Of a DNA stretch of 64,000 nt, positions 14,301 to 25,880 are shown piece by piece. Positions within the stretch are counted from its first letter, which is position 1, and each line of letters begins with the position of its first letter. Source of the DNA: Wurfbainia villosa (lineage: Eukaryota > Streptophyta > Magnoliopsida > Zingiberales > Zingiberaceae); the NCBI GenBank assembly GCA_025175895.1, contig CM045992.1:119128377-119192376 (forward strand), read 5' to 3'. The position numbers were made by a program, and so were the translations under genes. Below the pieces are notes generated by a model. That model ran no database searches. It was not told the DNA's origin and was given only the letters and a program-made list of their open reading frames with translations.

Positions 14301-17300
14301 CGTCAATGTCAAGTAGATAGAGAGTTCATTTACAAACTATGTAGTCAACTTGTGAATAGTCATTAGTGACAAAATATCCATATAGTATTACTATGAATCA
14401 TGGAAAATGAGAAAGAATCACAACTTAATCATGTGCTTCTAGATCAAATCAACCAATAATCAATAACCGTCAATTAGTTGCTACATGCTAGGCTAAGTCA
14501 ATTTATGGCAGAGATCATATTCTCTACTCATTAATTGCTAATGAGTATAATAATAAGTTTATCATGGTTCATACCTGAATGGTTATGATTAATCATCCCT
14601 TACAAATAATATAATAACTATAATTGGCCAATTTTGGTTGTGAAATAATTAAATAACGAAATCATGTCAATGCAAGGTTTAGATTAAAGTATCATTTAGC
14701 AACTTAAATAAATTGTTGAGTGATAGCTTCTTATATTAATTGCTTATACTAATTAATCTCTTAGTGTATTCATCGTAGGATAAGGTTAAGACCCGACAAC
14801 TACATTTATTCTTGATTTAACACTTTTATCAAAGAATTCTTAGTTTAGGTCAAGATTAAGGTTAGAGTTTGATGCCTAAGGTATTATTCCTTGTGGTTAG
14901 GTTGGATCATGTTGTTTTGTTTTATAGACAACATGATTTTAGGTTTTGTCTATGCTAATGTAGCTTGTTGAATTGACATAGATTGAGTTGGATTTTGCTC
15001 AATGGCTCGACAGGCCTGGAATGAGTGGTGGAGGTCTGAGAACTTTTAGACATTTAAAATTAGTGATGGACTAACATGCACTAAGGATTGGATGACATGT
15101 AACAAACTCGGTGATGTTGGTGTAGTTGATGGCTTAACGATCGAAGACATAGAGTAAGCAACAAAACTTGGTGTTTTCGATGGCTTGGCAACCTGCATTG
15201 AGGAGCTTGAGGACTTAAAGATGCGAGAGCCTTTGATCGGGGGATTCTATAAAGGGATTATATGTCTCGATTTCATAATTCGTTGACTAGATTGGTCTTG
15301 GGCTTTTGCATAGGCTTATAATGATTGTAAGTCAAGTGAAAGTGAGGCTACTCATGGTCTAGTTAATTGGAGCATGTGAGTTAACTGTGGAGTTGATTGA
15401 ATGTAAGTGTTGGGTGAATAAAATGATTTTGTTCATCAACAGTCAACTAGTTCAATTAATCAATTGGAGGTAAAAACTTATATTTCGCCTATCTAGTTAA
15501 TTATTTTTTTGTTTATATGGGAATCAAATTCCAGTGTTCATCTATTCGCATGCTTCCCCTATAGCTGGACCATAGTAGTTCCTAACTATTATTTGAATTC
15601 TAACAATCACGCCAATACAATTTGGTTGGAATGCTCATTACTGTAACCCAATTGTTTATGAGAGGGCGAAATTTAGAGTTTGATTGCTACTTTGTCAAGG
15701 GAAAAGTGCACATATAAGACCATTACTATTTGTTAGTTCTATTAATTAGTGAGTAGATTTATGGATTGAAATTTCATATTATGTCAAGTAAAACAGTTGA
15801 AATATTCGTTCCAATAAATTATCAAAATTCGATGCTCTTTGGCATCACGACATCCCCTATGTTGTGTCAATCATGTTGATGAGTATTATTTGACATACTT
15901 TCGCATGCTAAAATTAAGATAATCTTATTGTTTTTTTCTTTATAATTTGTCTTCATAGAAAATAGTGTCAAAATCATAACATTTTAGATGAAAAGCAAAC
16001 ATTGAATTTTCTTTCTTCTTGATCACTTTTCCCCTTCCACTTCTAATTTACCATTGACACTATACATCATAATATCAACAAAATATTGAAACAATATTGT
16101 TTTAATCAAAGGTCAAAATATTGGCACGATTTGAGATTTTGAACCTTGAGTAGAGTTGTTGAATAAGTCGTTGGAAGGTCCTAAAAATTGAATATATTTG
16201 TGCTATGTTGGGTGACATGTTTGAAATGAATTGTTTTGATAAATGGAAAAGATATATGGGTAATCTCACGTGTTGTGTATGCCAATTGTGTTTTCTAAAT
16301 GGATTCGAGTATGTTTTTTTGAAAAAAAAAATTAGCTTATTTCTCCAACAACAATAACAGATAAGCCTTATCCCACTAGGTGGGGTTGACTATATAGATC
16401 ATTCAATATATATCATATGTAAGTCTTACTATGTTCATGATACTATTTAATTAGTCGCCTAAGATATATAACTTCTATTGTCGATTTTTCAAACATAAAT
16501 CTAAATTGATTTTCGGTCATCAGTCTCCTTATTATTTAATAGTACCCTATTGCATTAATCTTTAATGCATCTTATTTGAGTAAGATCTCTAGTCTTGCTT
16601 GCTCTAGGACCTTCCAATGACTTATTATATAAATGTCCCTTTCACCTTCTTTTGTATCCATTTGTCGATATAAGTATTCAAATATTTCATTCTTAACGTC
16701 ACTTACTACTTTCTTAGTTTTTTTCTTGATTATTGTATTTTTTTTTAAAGTTTTTTTTGTTCTTATAAATGTAGAATACCTTATAGGTAGTTCATTTTTT
16801 TTTTGACTTCTCTTGTACTTTCTCATTCCACCACTAAGATTTTTTACCTTTAATATCATTTTATCCTGAGTCATAATGTATCTCTCATAATACTTGTACT
16901 CTTACCTTCTCTTTATATATAATTTATTTCTCATTTTTTAATTTCCACCATTTAATATTAGGATTTATATACATCTTTCTTCTATTAATATTGTTTTTAA
17001 GGTGCATATCCAATACTACCAATCTATGTTGAGTAGTCAAGTTTTTTTCAGGAATGACTTTGCAGTCTTTACATATCTTATGATCATTCTTTCTCACTAT
17101 AAGAAAGTCAATATGTGAGTTATTATTCTCACTTTTGAACGTAAACAAATGTTCTTTTCTTCTTTTTTTTTAAATGTATTAGTTACTATAAGTTCATATG
17201 CTATTACAAAATCTAATATAATTTTTTCTTTTTCATTTCTTGTTCCAAACACATAACCCCCATGCATCCTATTATATCCTTTATTTTTTATTCCTACATG

Positions 17301-20300
17301 CCCATTTAGATCTCCTCTTATTAAAATCATTTTGTTTAATGAAATTCTTTATAATATCTCATTTAGGTCTTCACAGAATCTAACTTTAGTATCTTCATCT
17401 AATTTTATTTAAGGTGCATATATGCTAATTATATTAATAGTTTCTTTTGCTACAAATATTTTGAGAGCTATAATCGCATCTCCTTTTTTAATTATTCATA
17501 CTACATCCTTTTAATAAACTACAACAATACCTACTTTATTTTTTGTATTACTCTTTCTTGTGTAGCATAACTTAAAATTTGAGTTCTCTATTATCTTTGC
17601 CTTCTTACCTATCCATTTTGTCTTTTGTAAATACAATATTAATTTTCCTTCTAATAATTGAATCTACTATTTTCATTGCTTTACTAGTGAACATTCTTAT
17701 GTTTCACGTTCCAAATCTTAAATAATCAATATTCCTGAATATTTATTTTTATCAAATTTATGGTGTGAAAACTCTTGTATATTTAATACTGCATCTAAGT
17801 TCCCATGGAAATATAACGGTCCTTGTTGAGATGTTATAGTCATACCTTGCAAAGTGTTCCTTCTAGGGAGCAACCACTTGATTAATCTATTCATTGAAAT
17901 TTACTCGAATTCAATGCTAGCTGACAACCTCTTACAACATAACCCTAACCCTGTTTCATTCGGGCTTGGGGGCATCGATGGGTTTAGCTTGTTTCTTCAA
18001 AAAATTTAATTTAATTGATTATTCTTTTTTTTTTAATTTTTAAGTGACTTAAGTGGATGCAAAAAAGGAAGCTGTAGTGTAACAATAAAGTTGTTGTCAT
18101 GTGACTTAGAGGTCACGGGTTGAAGTCCTGAAAATAACCTCTTACAAAGTAGGATAAAATTACATACAATAGATCTTTCTCCGAGATTCCGTATTGTTAG
18201 AAACTTTGTGCACCAAGTTGCCTTTTAAATGGATATAGATTATAGTACTAAAGCTCATGTAAAGTTATCTCAATACACATGGAAATAAAATAAGTATAAT
18301 TATTTTTAATTCAATTACTAGTTATTATAATTTTATTAAAAATCTAAAATCTAAAATTAAATTAAATGTGTAAAAGTAATCTAAATTCATCTCAATATGT
18401 TTTAGCACATGTAAAATGTATTGGCCATTTGTACGATGTAGTATGACAAATTTTAATTCGACTATCTAATTGCAATCTATTGTTTTATGAATAAATACAC
18501 TAAGTAAAAGGGTATTAAAGGAATAAAATCAATCTAAATTTATCACCACATAGTTGAATGCATGCTAAAGTGTATTGAGTATGCATAAAATGGTGTCGAT
18601 CTACCACGGGGACCAAAATTGTGGCATGGAATGATCCTCTATACTTTGCTTACATGTATGTAGTTTCATAGTCTTCTCTTTTTCTTCTTCATCTACTTCC
18701 TCCGTTCCAATCCATCACCAACTTCATGTATCAAAACTCAGGCATGGTATCAAAATGAAAATGTCTCATTCCGATCAACCACTAAATTCCAACACGGAAC
18801 AAGGTTTTAAACCTTGTATTCATAACAAGCTAGGTCTTTATAATTTTTTGAACTGCTTGAGAGGGAGGCTTAGGTACCTACTTCCAAAATAGATAGAAAT
18901 GTATTTATAAATATCTAAATCCATTGATGTGTATGTAAGATGATAATGAGAAAATATACATATAGAAAAGAGACTACCTAGGAGATTAGCGCAGTATATC
19001 TAGGAGATTAACCCTAATATGCATATGTATTTTTCAAATTCAACAGTAATGGTTTACTAGCCCATATATTTTTTTCTCACTTCTGAACTTTTGTGCTTGA
19101 GAATTGATATGCCAAAAGAATTCATCTTACAGTTGATAAATTCAGCATTGTACTTTGACATGGTTACTGTTTATTAATAGATCTGTACTGGAGAAACACC
19201 TATGCTGATGGATTATGATTTGGTGATCAATAATGAGAATGATGGTGGTAACATATACAAATAGATGCAACATAAGGGTTATGTATCAAATAGCATTTTT
19301 GACCCAGCTAATCTATATTTTGGCTCCTTCTCATCTGCTGCAGTCTAGCTTTGAACCTCCCTGCAGAGTGTAACACAGCATTTTTTTAGGGAAAAAAAAA
19401 TCCTTCCTTTGGAGCATTGACGAGGGAGCCATTAGGAATTAAGGCACTAAGGATGTTTCCACTTAATAGTTGTTAGACTTGTATTTGCTTACTCTACAAA
19501 TTAGACAAGGAACTAAGCAATTCATATTGTGTTTTATAGAGGTCTTATCACCCTTTTCATATATAGCTAATATTTTTGATGATTTCTGTTTACAGAACCT
19601 GCTTTACAGAGAGGAGATTCTGTATATCTTGTCGGATTAAGTAGAAGTCTACAAGCAACATCGAGGAAATCTATTGTTACCAATCCATGTGCTGCTCTAA
19701 ATATTGGTTTAGCTGACTGCCCACGGTATCGGGCAACTAATATGGAAGTTATTGAGCTTGATACGGGTAATTTCATTGCCATAGAATTCCTTTTATAAAA
19801 TGTGTACTTCTATTTCCTTACTCTTTTGGCTTTTAGATTTTGGTAGTACCTTTTCTGGCGTGCTTACCAATGAACATGGAATGGTTCAGGCACTATGGGC
19901 AAGCTTTTCTACTCAGGTATTCACAACTTGGATAGCTGTAATTACTTTCTTTTTTACATGTTTGTGAGAGCAACCTTTCATAATCCATTGTGCAGCTGAA
20001 ATATGGTGGTAACTCTTTGGAAGATCATCAATTTGTTAAAGGCATACCCATCTATGCAATTGGTCAAGTTCTTGAGAAAATTGTCCAGCAGGCACCAGGT
20101 TCACCTCTTCTCATCAATGGTGTAAAGAGACCAATGCCATCTCTTAGAATCCTGGAAGTGGAGCTTTTTCCTACATTGCTTTCAAAGGCTAGAAATTTTG
20201 GTTTGAGTGACAGATGGATACAGGTAATTGATTTACTCATTCTTGATTGTTGTTCTTCAATTCTTGAAAATGAGAATTCAATTCCACTACATTCATATAA

Positions 20301-22723
20301 TATAAGATGGAGTTTAACGAAGTAGATATCTTAGATAAAGTTTGTCAACATAAATATTTGGGGAATATATTGAGTAATACTTGAGTCTTTTATGGTCTCT
20401 CCCTCTCTCTCTCTCTGTTTATTTTTTGGGTGTCGTTTGGTTTTTTTAATCCCTCATATCCTCAATAAATTAATTCAACTTGTTTAACTATATTATCTCC
20501 AGAATCATCTTTGAAAATAACCTATTTTTCTTATTTTATTGACTCAAGAATACCTCGAAGAGCTTGCAGGTAATGATAATTTTATTTCTCTTAGTCCTGG
20601 ACATCCTTCTCCATATTTGTATGTCTTCTATACTCTTATTGATGTTACATATACCAAGTATATATTGCTTGGTAGTAATCTAATTCTATAAGTTGAAGGC
20701 CTCAACAGTTTTCATTTCTTCTCTAAACTATACATTTTAGTAAGATGCGTGAAGCATGTATGTTATAATCTATAAAATGGCATGCTTTGTGAGCAGTATC
20801 TAATTATATGACAATATTAACTTATATCTAGATTTAAATAAATAAATTAACGGAGTTTTTATATGGTATTTTGAATGTTAACTGATAATTCCATTCAAAT
20901 TTACATACTGTATCCAGTATGCTGTAACCTCTGTGGTATAATACACTGCACTGTAAGCACTGAATAAGATTAAATCTTAGAACTTTTTAGTTGATGTAAC
21001 ATTGTAAATATGCTTGCAATCGTTGGTAGGGGAACCTTGCAAATGTACCTTTAAGTTTTCACATTTACAGCTTGGATTGAAGGTTGGTAATAGAGCATAA
21101 TGTAATGTGTTAACTTGCCTATAAATCTAAGAAACATGCTTATTAGTTTTTATGTTCCTGATGATAATTTTATTTAGTTCAGAAGTTACAATTATCAAAC
21201 TTCTATCTAACTGCACAACTTTGACTTATTTCTGTAGTTTGACTATGTATTTCTATTGTTTCAGGCCCTTGCCAAAAAGGATCCTGTTAGAAGGCAGGTC
21301 CTACGTGTAAAAGGTTGTTTAGCAGGATCAAAGGCTGAAGGCCTGCTAGAACAAGGGGACATGATTCTAGCAATCGATAAAGAACCAATCACATGCTTTC
21401 TTGACATAGAAAATGCATGCAGGGAGCTAGACAAAAGTGAAAACAATGCTGGAGATCTTAAAATGACTATTTTGCGTCAGGTAGATGAGTTATTTAATTC
21501 AGAATATCTCGAGGAAAACTTGGTGTCTATGTTTTCTATTGATACAGGGTCAAGAAAGAGAGATCGTTGTTGGAACTGACATAAGAGATGGCAATGGAAC
21601 AACTCGCATGGTGAATTGGTGTGGATGTGTAATTCAGGATCCACATTCAGCAGTCCGTGCACTTGGTTTTCTTCCCGAAGAAGGGCATGGCGTATATGTA
21701 GCAATGTAAGAAGAAACCAGCTCTTTTTCAGCTACTAGGTTCTTGTTTACCGTTATACTTATGCGACAGGATGAAATTTGTCTGGTTGATAGGTAATGAA
21801 AGTATGTGATCTGAAATTAATTTATAGTTCTTTGTTCTCATCTCCCTTTTTGGGTTTTGTGTAAAATATTAACTAAACTTCATGCCCCTTATCAGCTATC
21901 CGTGACCATGTGACTTCTAAATGCATTAGGATAACTAGTTAACTATTTATTCTTGTGAGAAAAATAAGTCTTATGATTTTAAGTGTAAATGGGATATTTC
22001 TGAGCTTTTGTAATGCCAACAATGGAGGATACTTATGGTTCATGATACCAACTTGTATATTTTATTCGTATGCTTAATTAGTTGAAGATAATAGTGAGGG
22101 TTCATTTGTTGCTCTTGAAACATTATTCTGTTTTTATGGAAATTGTTTTGGTAACGCATCCCTGGTGAGGATTGGGATGAGCGGTCCCTCAGAAGTGCAA
22201 CCGTTGTTTGTTTCCCTTTTTTGTGCTCATGAACCTTTAACCGTTGTTTGCATGAACATTCCACTTTCTGGCACATTTTTCACAAAATTCTTATGCCTCT
22301 GATTGTTTTCTTTGTCTCAGATGGTGCCATGGAAGTCCGGTCCATAGGTACGGTCTTTACCCCCTGCGATGGATAGTTGAGGTAAATGGGAAACCAACAC
22401 CAGACCTAGAAGCTTTTCTAGAAGTGGTAAAGGTACGATTTATCATGCCTGTCACTGTTTTTGTTTGATGAGTTTAAGATGTATAAGATTTTTTTTTTTT
22501 TTTTTTTGCAAAAACACAGCTGCTGGAGCATGGAGAATTTGTGAGAGTGAGGACAGTAAATTTGAATGGGAAGCCACGTGTGCTGACATTGAAGCAGGAT
22601 CTTCACTACTGGCCAACTTGGGAACTTAAATTTGATCCAGAAACGTCCATGTGGCAACGAAAAGTAATAAAAGCTTTGAGTGGCAGCCAAATATCAGAAC
22701 TGGACACGCCATCCAAGTTGTGA
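2372..22723 (+). CDS. DEG7: DEG7-like DegP/HtrA-family serine protease, 3' part (5' exons outside window)
   Basis: The joined exons encode about 863 residues that follow plant DEG7 (about 1,100 aa) almost to its C-terminus. Exons: 2372-2407 (tentative), 2937-3002, 3151-3207, 3293-3358, 4516-4623, 4879-4959, 5060-5109, 6904-7069, 7497-8003, 9209-9391, 9466-9568, 19596-19766, 19837-19916, 19996-20223, 21265-21480, 21548-21705, 22321-22432, 22520-22723 (TGA). All junctions are GT-AG and keep frame. Visible parts: a PDZ domain (GGPAHKHLEPGDVLVCVNGE), an acidic linker (exon 7497-8003), the degenerate second trypsin-like domain (exons 9209-19916; DFGSTFSG replaces an active-site GNSGGP), a further PDZ (GCLAGSKAEGLLEQGDMIL) and a C-terminal PDZ-like part. 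The catalytic triad of the first protease domain is encoded upstream of the window. DEG7 is known as a chloroplast protease implicated in photosystem II repair. Odd points: a 10,027-bp intron after 9568 and a shortened tentative first exon. Confidence 0.93.
3440..3900. repeat. Dispersed unknown repeat in DEG7 intron
   Basis: The stretch about 3670-3810 (TTTTTCCCTTCAACC, then CAATTTGTCATCAATACC, then TTTCGAGATTTTAAATTTT) resembles 16000-16145 in the large intron of the same gene, with the same order and spacing. It is a dispersed element of unknown class with no coding capacity seen. The rest of intron 3359-4515 is AT-rich without a recognised feature. Confidence 0.4.
5285..5345 (+). mobile_element. 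RTE LINE 3'-tail fragment
   Basis: The sequence CCGACCCCACCTAGTGGGAT followed by AAGACTTTGTTATTGTTGTTAT is the hallmark 3' end of plant RTE LINEs (and of SINEs that borrow their tail). Nothing coding precedes it, so it is 5'-truncated. The remainder of this DEG7 intron (5346-6903) holds AT-rich DNA and a GAAGAA-rich patch near 5930-6000; nothing else is recognised. Confidence 0.65.
10364..11030 (+). mobile_element. LTR retroelement remnant (short LTR plus primer-binding site)
   Basis: A TG...CA unit runs from TGTTAGTG (10364) to AAAATCA (10651) and is followed directly by ATGGTATCgATTCC, close to the TGGTATCAGAG primer-binding site complementary to initiator Met tRNA. Without the SINE inserted in it, the LTR would be only about 110 bp, a length seen in TRIM-type or small Copia elements. 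The downstream internal region to about 11030 has an open frame from 10566 without a recognised gag motif. No second LTR is seen, so the element is truncated. Confidence 0.5.
10460..10619 (-). mobile_element. tRNA-derived SINE (Au-like) with target duplication
   Basis: On the minus strand this reads as a plant SINE: an A-box-like GCGCAATAGTAAAGTTATTG, a B-box in GTGACTTTGAGATCACGGAT..., then a 3' part ending in GGCTTCC-like sequence (AAGCTTTGTGTACCGGACTT). It is flanked by an 18-bp direct repeat, AGGATTAATTCTAATAAT (10442-10459) and AGGATTAATCCTAATAAT (10620-10637), one mismatch. It sits inside the LTR at 10364-10651. The same family occurs on the + strand at 18070-18222. Confidence 0.75.
11459..11690 (+). 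mobile_element. tRNA-derived SINE
   Basis: There is an internal Pol III promoter: A-box TATAGTGTAGTGGTAAGAC just after the start and B-box GGGTCGATCCC about 35 bp later. A non-tRNA body follows, with TCTGATTTACC..., GGTAGGAGCAGTTGAGGGGG and GACGGTTCCAC. The body matches the minus-strand SINE at 32828-33023. Confidence 0.7.
12645..13335. mobile_element. MITE with purine/pyrimidine-rich inverted ends
   Basis: The left end TTTGTTTGGGAGGAGGGGAG followed by GGAAGGGGAAGGAAGG is mirrored on the opposite strand by CCCTTCCCTTCCCCTTCC...CCCCATCCAAACAGAG at 13290-13332. This GTTTGG-GGAGGG terminal type is common among non-autonomous plant DNA elements. The interior is AT-rich and non-coding. No matching target duplication was established. 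Confidence 0.55.
16346..17985 (-). mobile_element. RTE-type LINE with endonuclease part but no reverse-transcriptase domain
   Basis: On the minus strand the 5' part contains an AP-endonuclease region: WNV near 17710 (as in GTWNVR), GDLNGHVG..... GY...HGGYVFGTRNE at about 17210-17320 and DFLIVRKNDHKICKDCKVIP then TTQHRLVVLDM at 16985-17110, in two frames. A lysine-rich linker with YRQMDTKEGERDIY follows (about 16640-16680). The next expected region, reverse transcriptase, is absent: within about 300 bp the element reaches its 3' tail (reverse complement of CAACAACAATAACAGATAAG then CCTTATCCCACTAGGTGGGG at 16346-16387). It is an internally deleted, dead copy inside the DEG7 intron. Confidence 0.8.
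18070..18222 (+). mobile_element. tRNA-derived SINE (Au-like)
   Basis: The A-box region TAGTGTAACAATAAAGTTGT, B-box GTCACGGGTTGAAGTCCTG and body TACAATAGATC...GCACCAAGTTGCCTTTT match, in inverse orientation, the SINE at 10460-10619. It is diverged. Neighbouring intron sequence is AT-rich. Confidence 0.65.
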
Positions 22724-25320
22724 TGCAAGACCGCCGACGCATGTTTCATCTTTAGTTCGAAGAAGTCGGGTTGGCAGCGACAGAGCCCTTTAAGTTATAA
22801 GAGATACAAAATCCAAACGAGTCAAATTTGCGACGAATGAACTCGTGATTCTCCATCTTGAGGTATATGTCCATTTCAATAAGTGTGGTTGTATCTTTTT
22901 TTTTTCAAGTGCATAATTCATGCAATAGTAAACTTCAAAGAGCACCCAGCCTAGATCTTTCAGTTAATTTGTCCACCATCATTGCGATCGCTTCTTGAAC
23001 TCTTTCCCAGCTGCTCTTGTTTAGACATTGGCTTCCTCAGGCAGTGTTGATTTGTAATAATCGCATCTTAGTAGCGATCCTAAAATTGTTGGAACTGAGA
23101 AGGACCTAAGGTGGAGGGAGATATGTAATGTATAAAGTTCTAGCTGTTAAGTTAAAAGGTTCCAAAGTTAATGATTTGCCGACTGTTGTAATATATAAAA
23201 AAATTCTAGCTCTTAAGTTAAAATGTTCCTTAGTTAATGATTCAATACAAGTGCTTGAGATTAATTATGTCATTATAATTTATGGGCACTAATGAATAGG
23301 TTAACCCAACCATCTGCGATCTAATTTGGATCTATTTTGACAAGTGACATTAGCATGTTAGTTTTCAAGCCAAACTAATTATGTTGTTAATTGCTTATGA
23401 ATTGCCTTTTGTTGACTGCTAATGTTGGTGATTCTTGATGACAAAGGATTTTTGGTTGCTTTTCCTCTTCATCTTGCCTTTGCCATCAGCATTTGTTGCT
23501 TCCTTGAGATCCACCATGGCAAAATTTTGAACCAAATTAGTTCTCCATAAACTGCCATTTACTTGATGGAAAGATCATCACCACTCTCTGGATATATTCA
23601 TTGTTCGTTTGCTTAATGGATGACAAAGAACTACCTTATAATTAATTAGCTAATTATAGGGATTTGGTAGGAAATATCCCCTAACTTGAAATACAATTAA
23701 GGGCAGGAAGATATTCTTGTTGGTGCATTAATCAAAATTAAAATGATCAGAAGCATTTTTCACGCTTCGAGTTTGAATGGAAGACCAAATTGATCGACTC
23801 TCAAACTAAGTTGAGAGAACAAGCGGTTTTAATACATAAATATCATCTTAGAGAATACACTTTAATTATCTTTTAATATATTATATTGATTTGATATTTT
23901 CAAATATTAATTATAAATATTCTCTGACAAGACCAAGATTACGTTTTCTCTTCAGTTTTGAAGAGTGGCCTCGACTCGAGTAGCAATTCCGCTGTCGGCC
24001 AGAGAAAATATCTTTCATGAGATCACACGAAATGGATTACGCTCTTCCTTTACCATAATCTAGGTAGGATAATGGTCGATTTACTTGTTGAGGTCAGTTA
24101 AACCACAATTAAAGTCAGGACAAAAGTGTCACTTGTCAAAATAAATTTAAGATTACAACAAATTGAATGTAATACAATGACCCTCTTAACTCTCGTACGC
24201 CAACAGTTGCAGGAATCACGTCGACTGACATATGGAAAATTGGACTATTTATCATTTATTAGAAGTTAAATCATTCAAAGAATGGATTATTAATTCATCC
24301 ATGAAATATTTCTTTTATTTTTAGGGTGCAAGGTAACGGTTATCTTAGGGGACGTGGAGAATTTTTTTATTTTTTCTTTTTTCTTTTTCTTTTCTAGACA
24401 ATAAAAAATAATTTTTAGAAAATACTCTTTTATTTTTTGAAAAGTGAAAATGAAAATAAAAAATGATTTTTTTTTATGTTTTTCAATTTTTCAGAAAACA
24501 CAGAAAATGTCAACCAAACATATTTTTTTGTTTTTCCAAAAAATAAAAATAAACAAATAAACAAATTTCCTAACGTCCACTTAATTTTTCATGGGTTAGA
24601 AGGATAAATTCATTTATTTTTTTAAATTTCTTTTTTCATTGAAAGAGAATGAAAGGGACTTTCTATATAATTAGGATTTTATTAATCTCGAAGATAGGTG
24701 AATTTTTTTTCTCTTAATTGGCCGAATAAATTTGAAGTATAATTTCAAGATATTCATCTAATTTAAAATTTAAATTTTCTATTATTATTATTGTTGTTGT
24801 TGTTTTAGACAACAAGGCGTACATTTTAGTTGATCAACCATTAATGCTCTTGGTTTGCAAAATCGCCCTTTGAAGAAGTCTTCATCTAACTGAAAACAAC
24901 CATCGAGACTTTTCCGATTCATGCTTCTTTAAATCAACTTTGCCGGTCTAATAAATACGGATCACACCTTAATTTCTTCATTTCGTTTGTTGTTGTTTAT
25001 TTTATTTTTTTTATAATTCAAATATGTCTAGATTTTATTTGATTATCGAATAAATTCGGAATACAATGACTAATGGAAATTGAAATCTATTATTATATTT
25101 AATCTTCTGAATATTTTATCACCTACCACATCATCACATTGTACCCATCTTTCTTAATTATGATGCATCGTAATTTTTTTTTAATGGAATAAAAAAAATT
25201 TAAATATTAAATTATTCGTGTATTTTTAAATTATTTTGATTGTCGATGAAAACTTTGATGAAAACGAATTGATCGTCTTAAAATAATAAATAGGCGATGA
25301 AGCCCATCTTCCTCTTCGCT
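22724..25320. other. Intergenic region, DEG7 3' flank to small-protein gene
   Basis: The DEG7 3'-UTR probably extends some 200-500 bp past the stop at 22723. A short internal similarity exists around 23125-23230 (TATAAAGTTCTAGCTGTTAA and TAAAAAAATTCTAGCTCTTA, each followed by a TTAATGATT segment). Apart from the MITE at 24355-24590 the stretch is AT-rich, and I see no further gene in it. Confidence 0.6.
24355..24590. mobile_element. MITE, TTTTC/GAAAA family (copy 1)
   Basis: The block has alternating TTTTCTTTTCTAGA..., AAATACTCTTTTATTTTTTG, AAAATGAAAATAAAAAATGA, TTTTTCAGAAAAC and ACCAAACATATTTTTTTG motifs. The same order is found at 36655-36985 and 50245-50526, so it belongs to a repeated non-coding MITE family. 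This copy lacks clean ends. Confidence 0.55.
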
Positions 25321-25322
25321 TC

Positions 25323-25329
25323 TATAAAA
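25323..25329 (+). promoter_or_regulatory. Candidate TATA box of the small-protein gene
   Basis: TATAAAA lies 62 bp before the chosen ATG at 25385, implying a 5'-UTR of about 30 nt. An AATAAATAG at about 25283 is an alternative. Confidence 0.4.
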
Positions 25330-25384
25330 CCATCACTTGCACCGCCCGGAGGCCGGAGCATCGACAAAGCTAGCGGCGGCAGCG

Positions 25385-25744
25385 ATGGTGCGCCGGTTCC
25401 TCGACGCCGTCTCCACCTTCGTGTTGCGCGCAGCGAGGAGACTTTCTGGATGCCAGCGCGACGTCGTCTCCTCCTCTGGCGGCCTCCGGCGGCGTCGCGA
25501 GAAGAGGGAATGGTGGAATTGGAGCTACTCCGACGACGCAGCCGGAGCCGAAGAGGACGGAGGCGTGTGGCGGAGGACGATTCTGATGGGCGAGAAGTGC
25601 CAGCCGCTGGACTTCCCCGGAGTCATCTACTACGACGCGGACGGCCGACGCCTGTCGGAGGTGCCCACACCCCGCTCGCCCATGCGGAGCCCCTTTCCGT
25701 CCTACAACACCAGGAGTCCGGTCACCGTCGGTTACAATAATTAG
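25385..25744 (+). CDS. Small plant-specific protein of unknown function (119 aa)
   Basis: An uninterrupted, GC-rich reading frame stands out sharply from AT-rich flanks. It starts at the ATG in GCAGCGATGG and ends TAA. The N-terminus is basic and hydrophobic (MVRRFLDAVSTFVLRAARRL), the centre is Arg/Glu-rich and variable, and the C-terminal half holds the conserved-looking blocks ILMGEKCQPLDFPGVIYYD and PTPRSPMRSPFPSY. The layout resembles a family of small plant proteins I know only as uncharacterised. No catalytic motif or signal peptide is evident. An overlapping frame (25297-25740) is long only because of the GC content. The family function is not known to me. Confidence 0.75.
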   Translation: MVRRFLDAVSTFVLRAARRLSGCQRDVVSSSGGLRRRREKREWWNWSYSDDAAGAEEDGGVWRRTILMGEKCQPLDFPGVIYYDADGRRLSEVPTPRSPMRSPFPSYNTRSPVTVGYNN

Positions 25745-25845
25745 TTCGCTGTCTTCCCTCTGCTTCAGTCTCCAATTTGTGGTTACTGTTTATTGTGTAC
25801 TTTTAAATTTTTTATTCATAGATTAACTATATAAATACTACCAAC

Positions 25846-25880
25846 ATAATATAATATAATATAATATAATATAATATAAA
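25846..25880. repeat. (ATAAT)n microsatellite
   Basis: Six to seven perfect copies of the pentamer ATAAT follow the 3'-UTR of the small-protein gene. Confidence 0.9.

Larger units (their letters stand above)
9569..19595 (+). other. 10-kb intron of DEG7
   Basis: The exon ending ...CTTCCTG at 9568 (one base of a Glu codon) continues at 19596 with AACCTGCTTTACAG, giving LLP-E-PALQRGDSVYLVG as in DEG7 of other plants. The donor is GTTAGT and the acceptor TTTACAG. The intron carries an LTR element with an internal SINE, another SINE, a MITE, a LINE and a further SINE (listed separately). The stretches 9570-10360, 11700-12640, 13340-15770 and 18230-19595 are AT-rich or low-complexity with no gene I can support. 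Confidence 0.9.

Noticed and set aside
25297..25740. 147-residue frame overlapping the small-protein gene
   Set aside because: A GC-driven shadow; the 25385-25744 frame has the conserved-looking DFPGVIYYD and PRSPMRSPFPSY blocks.
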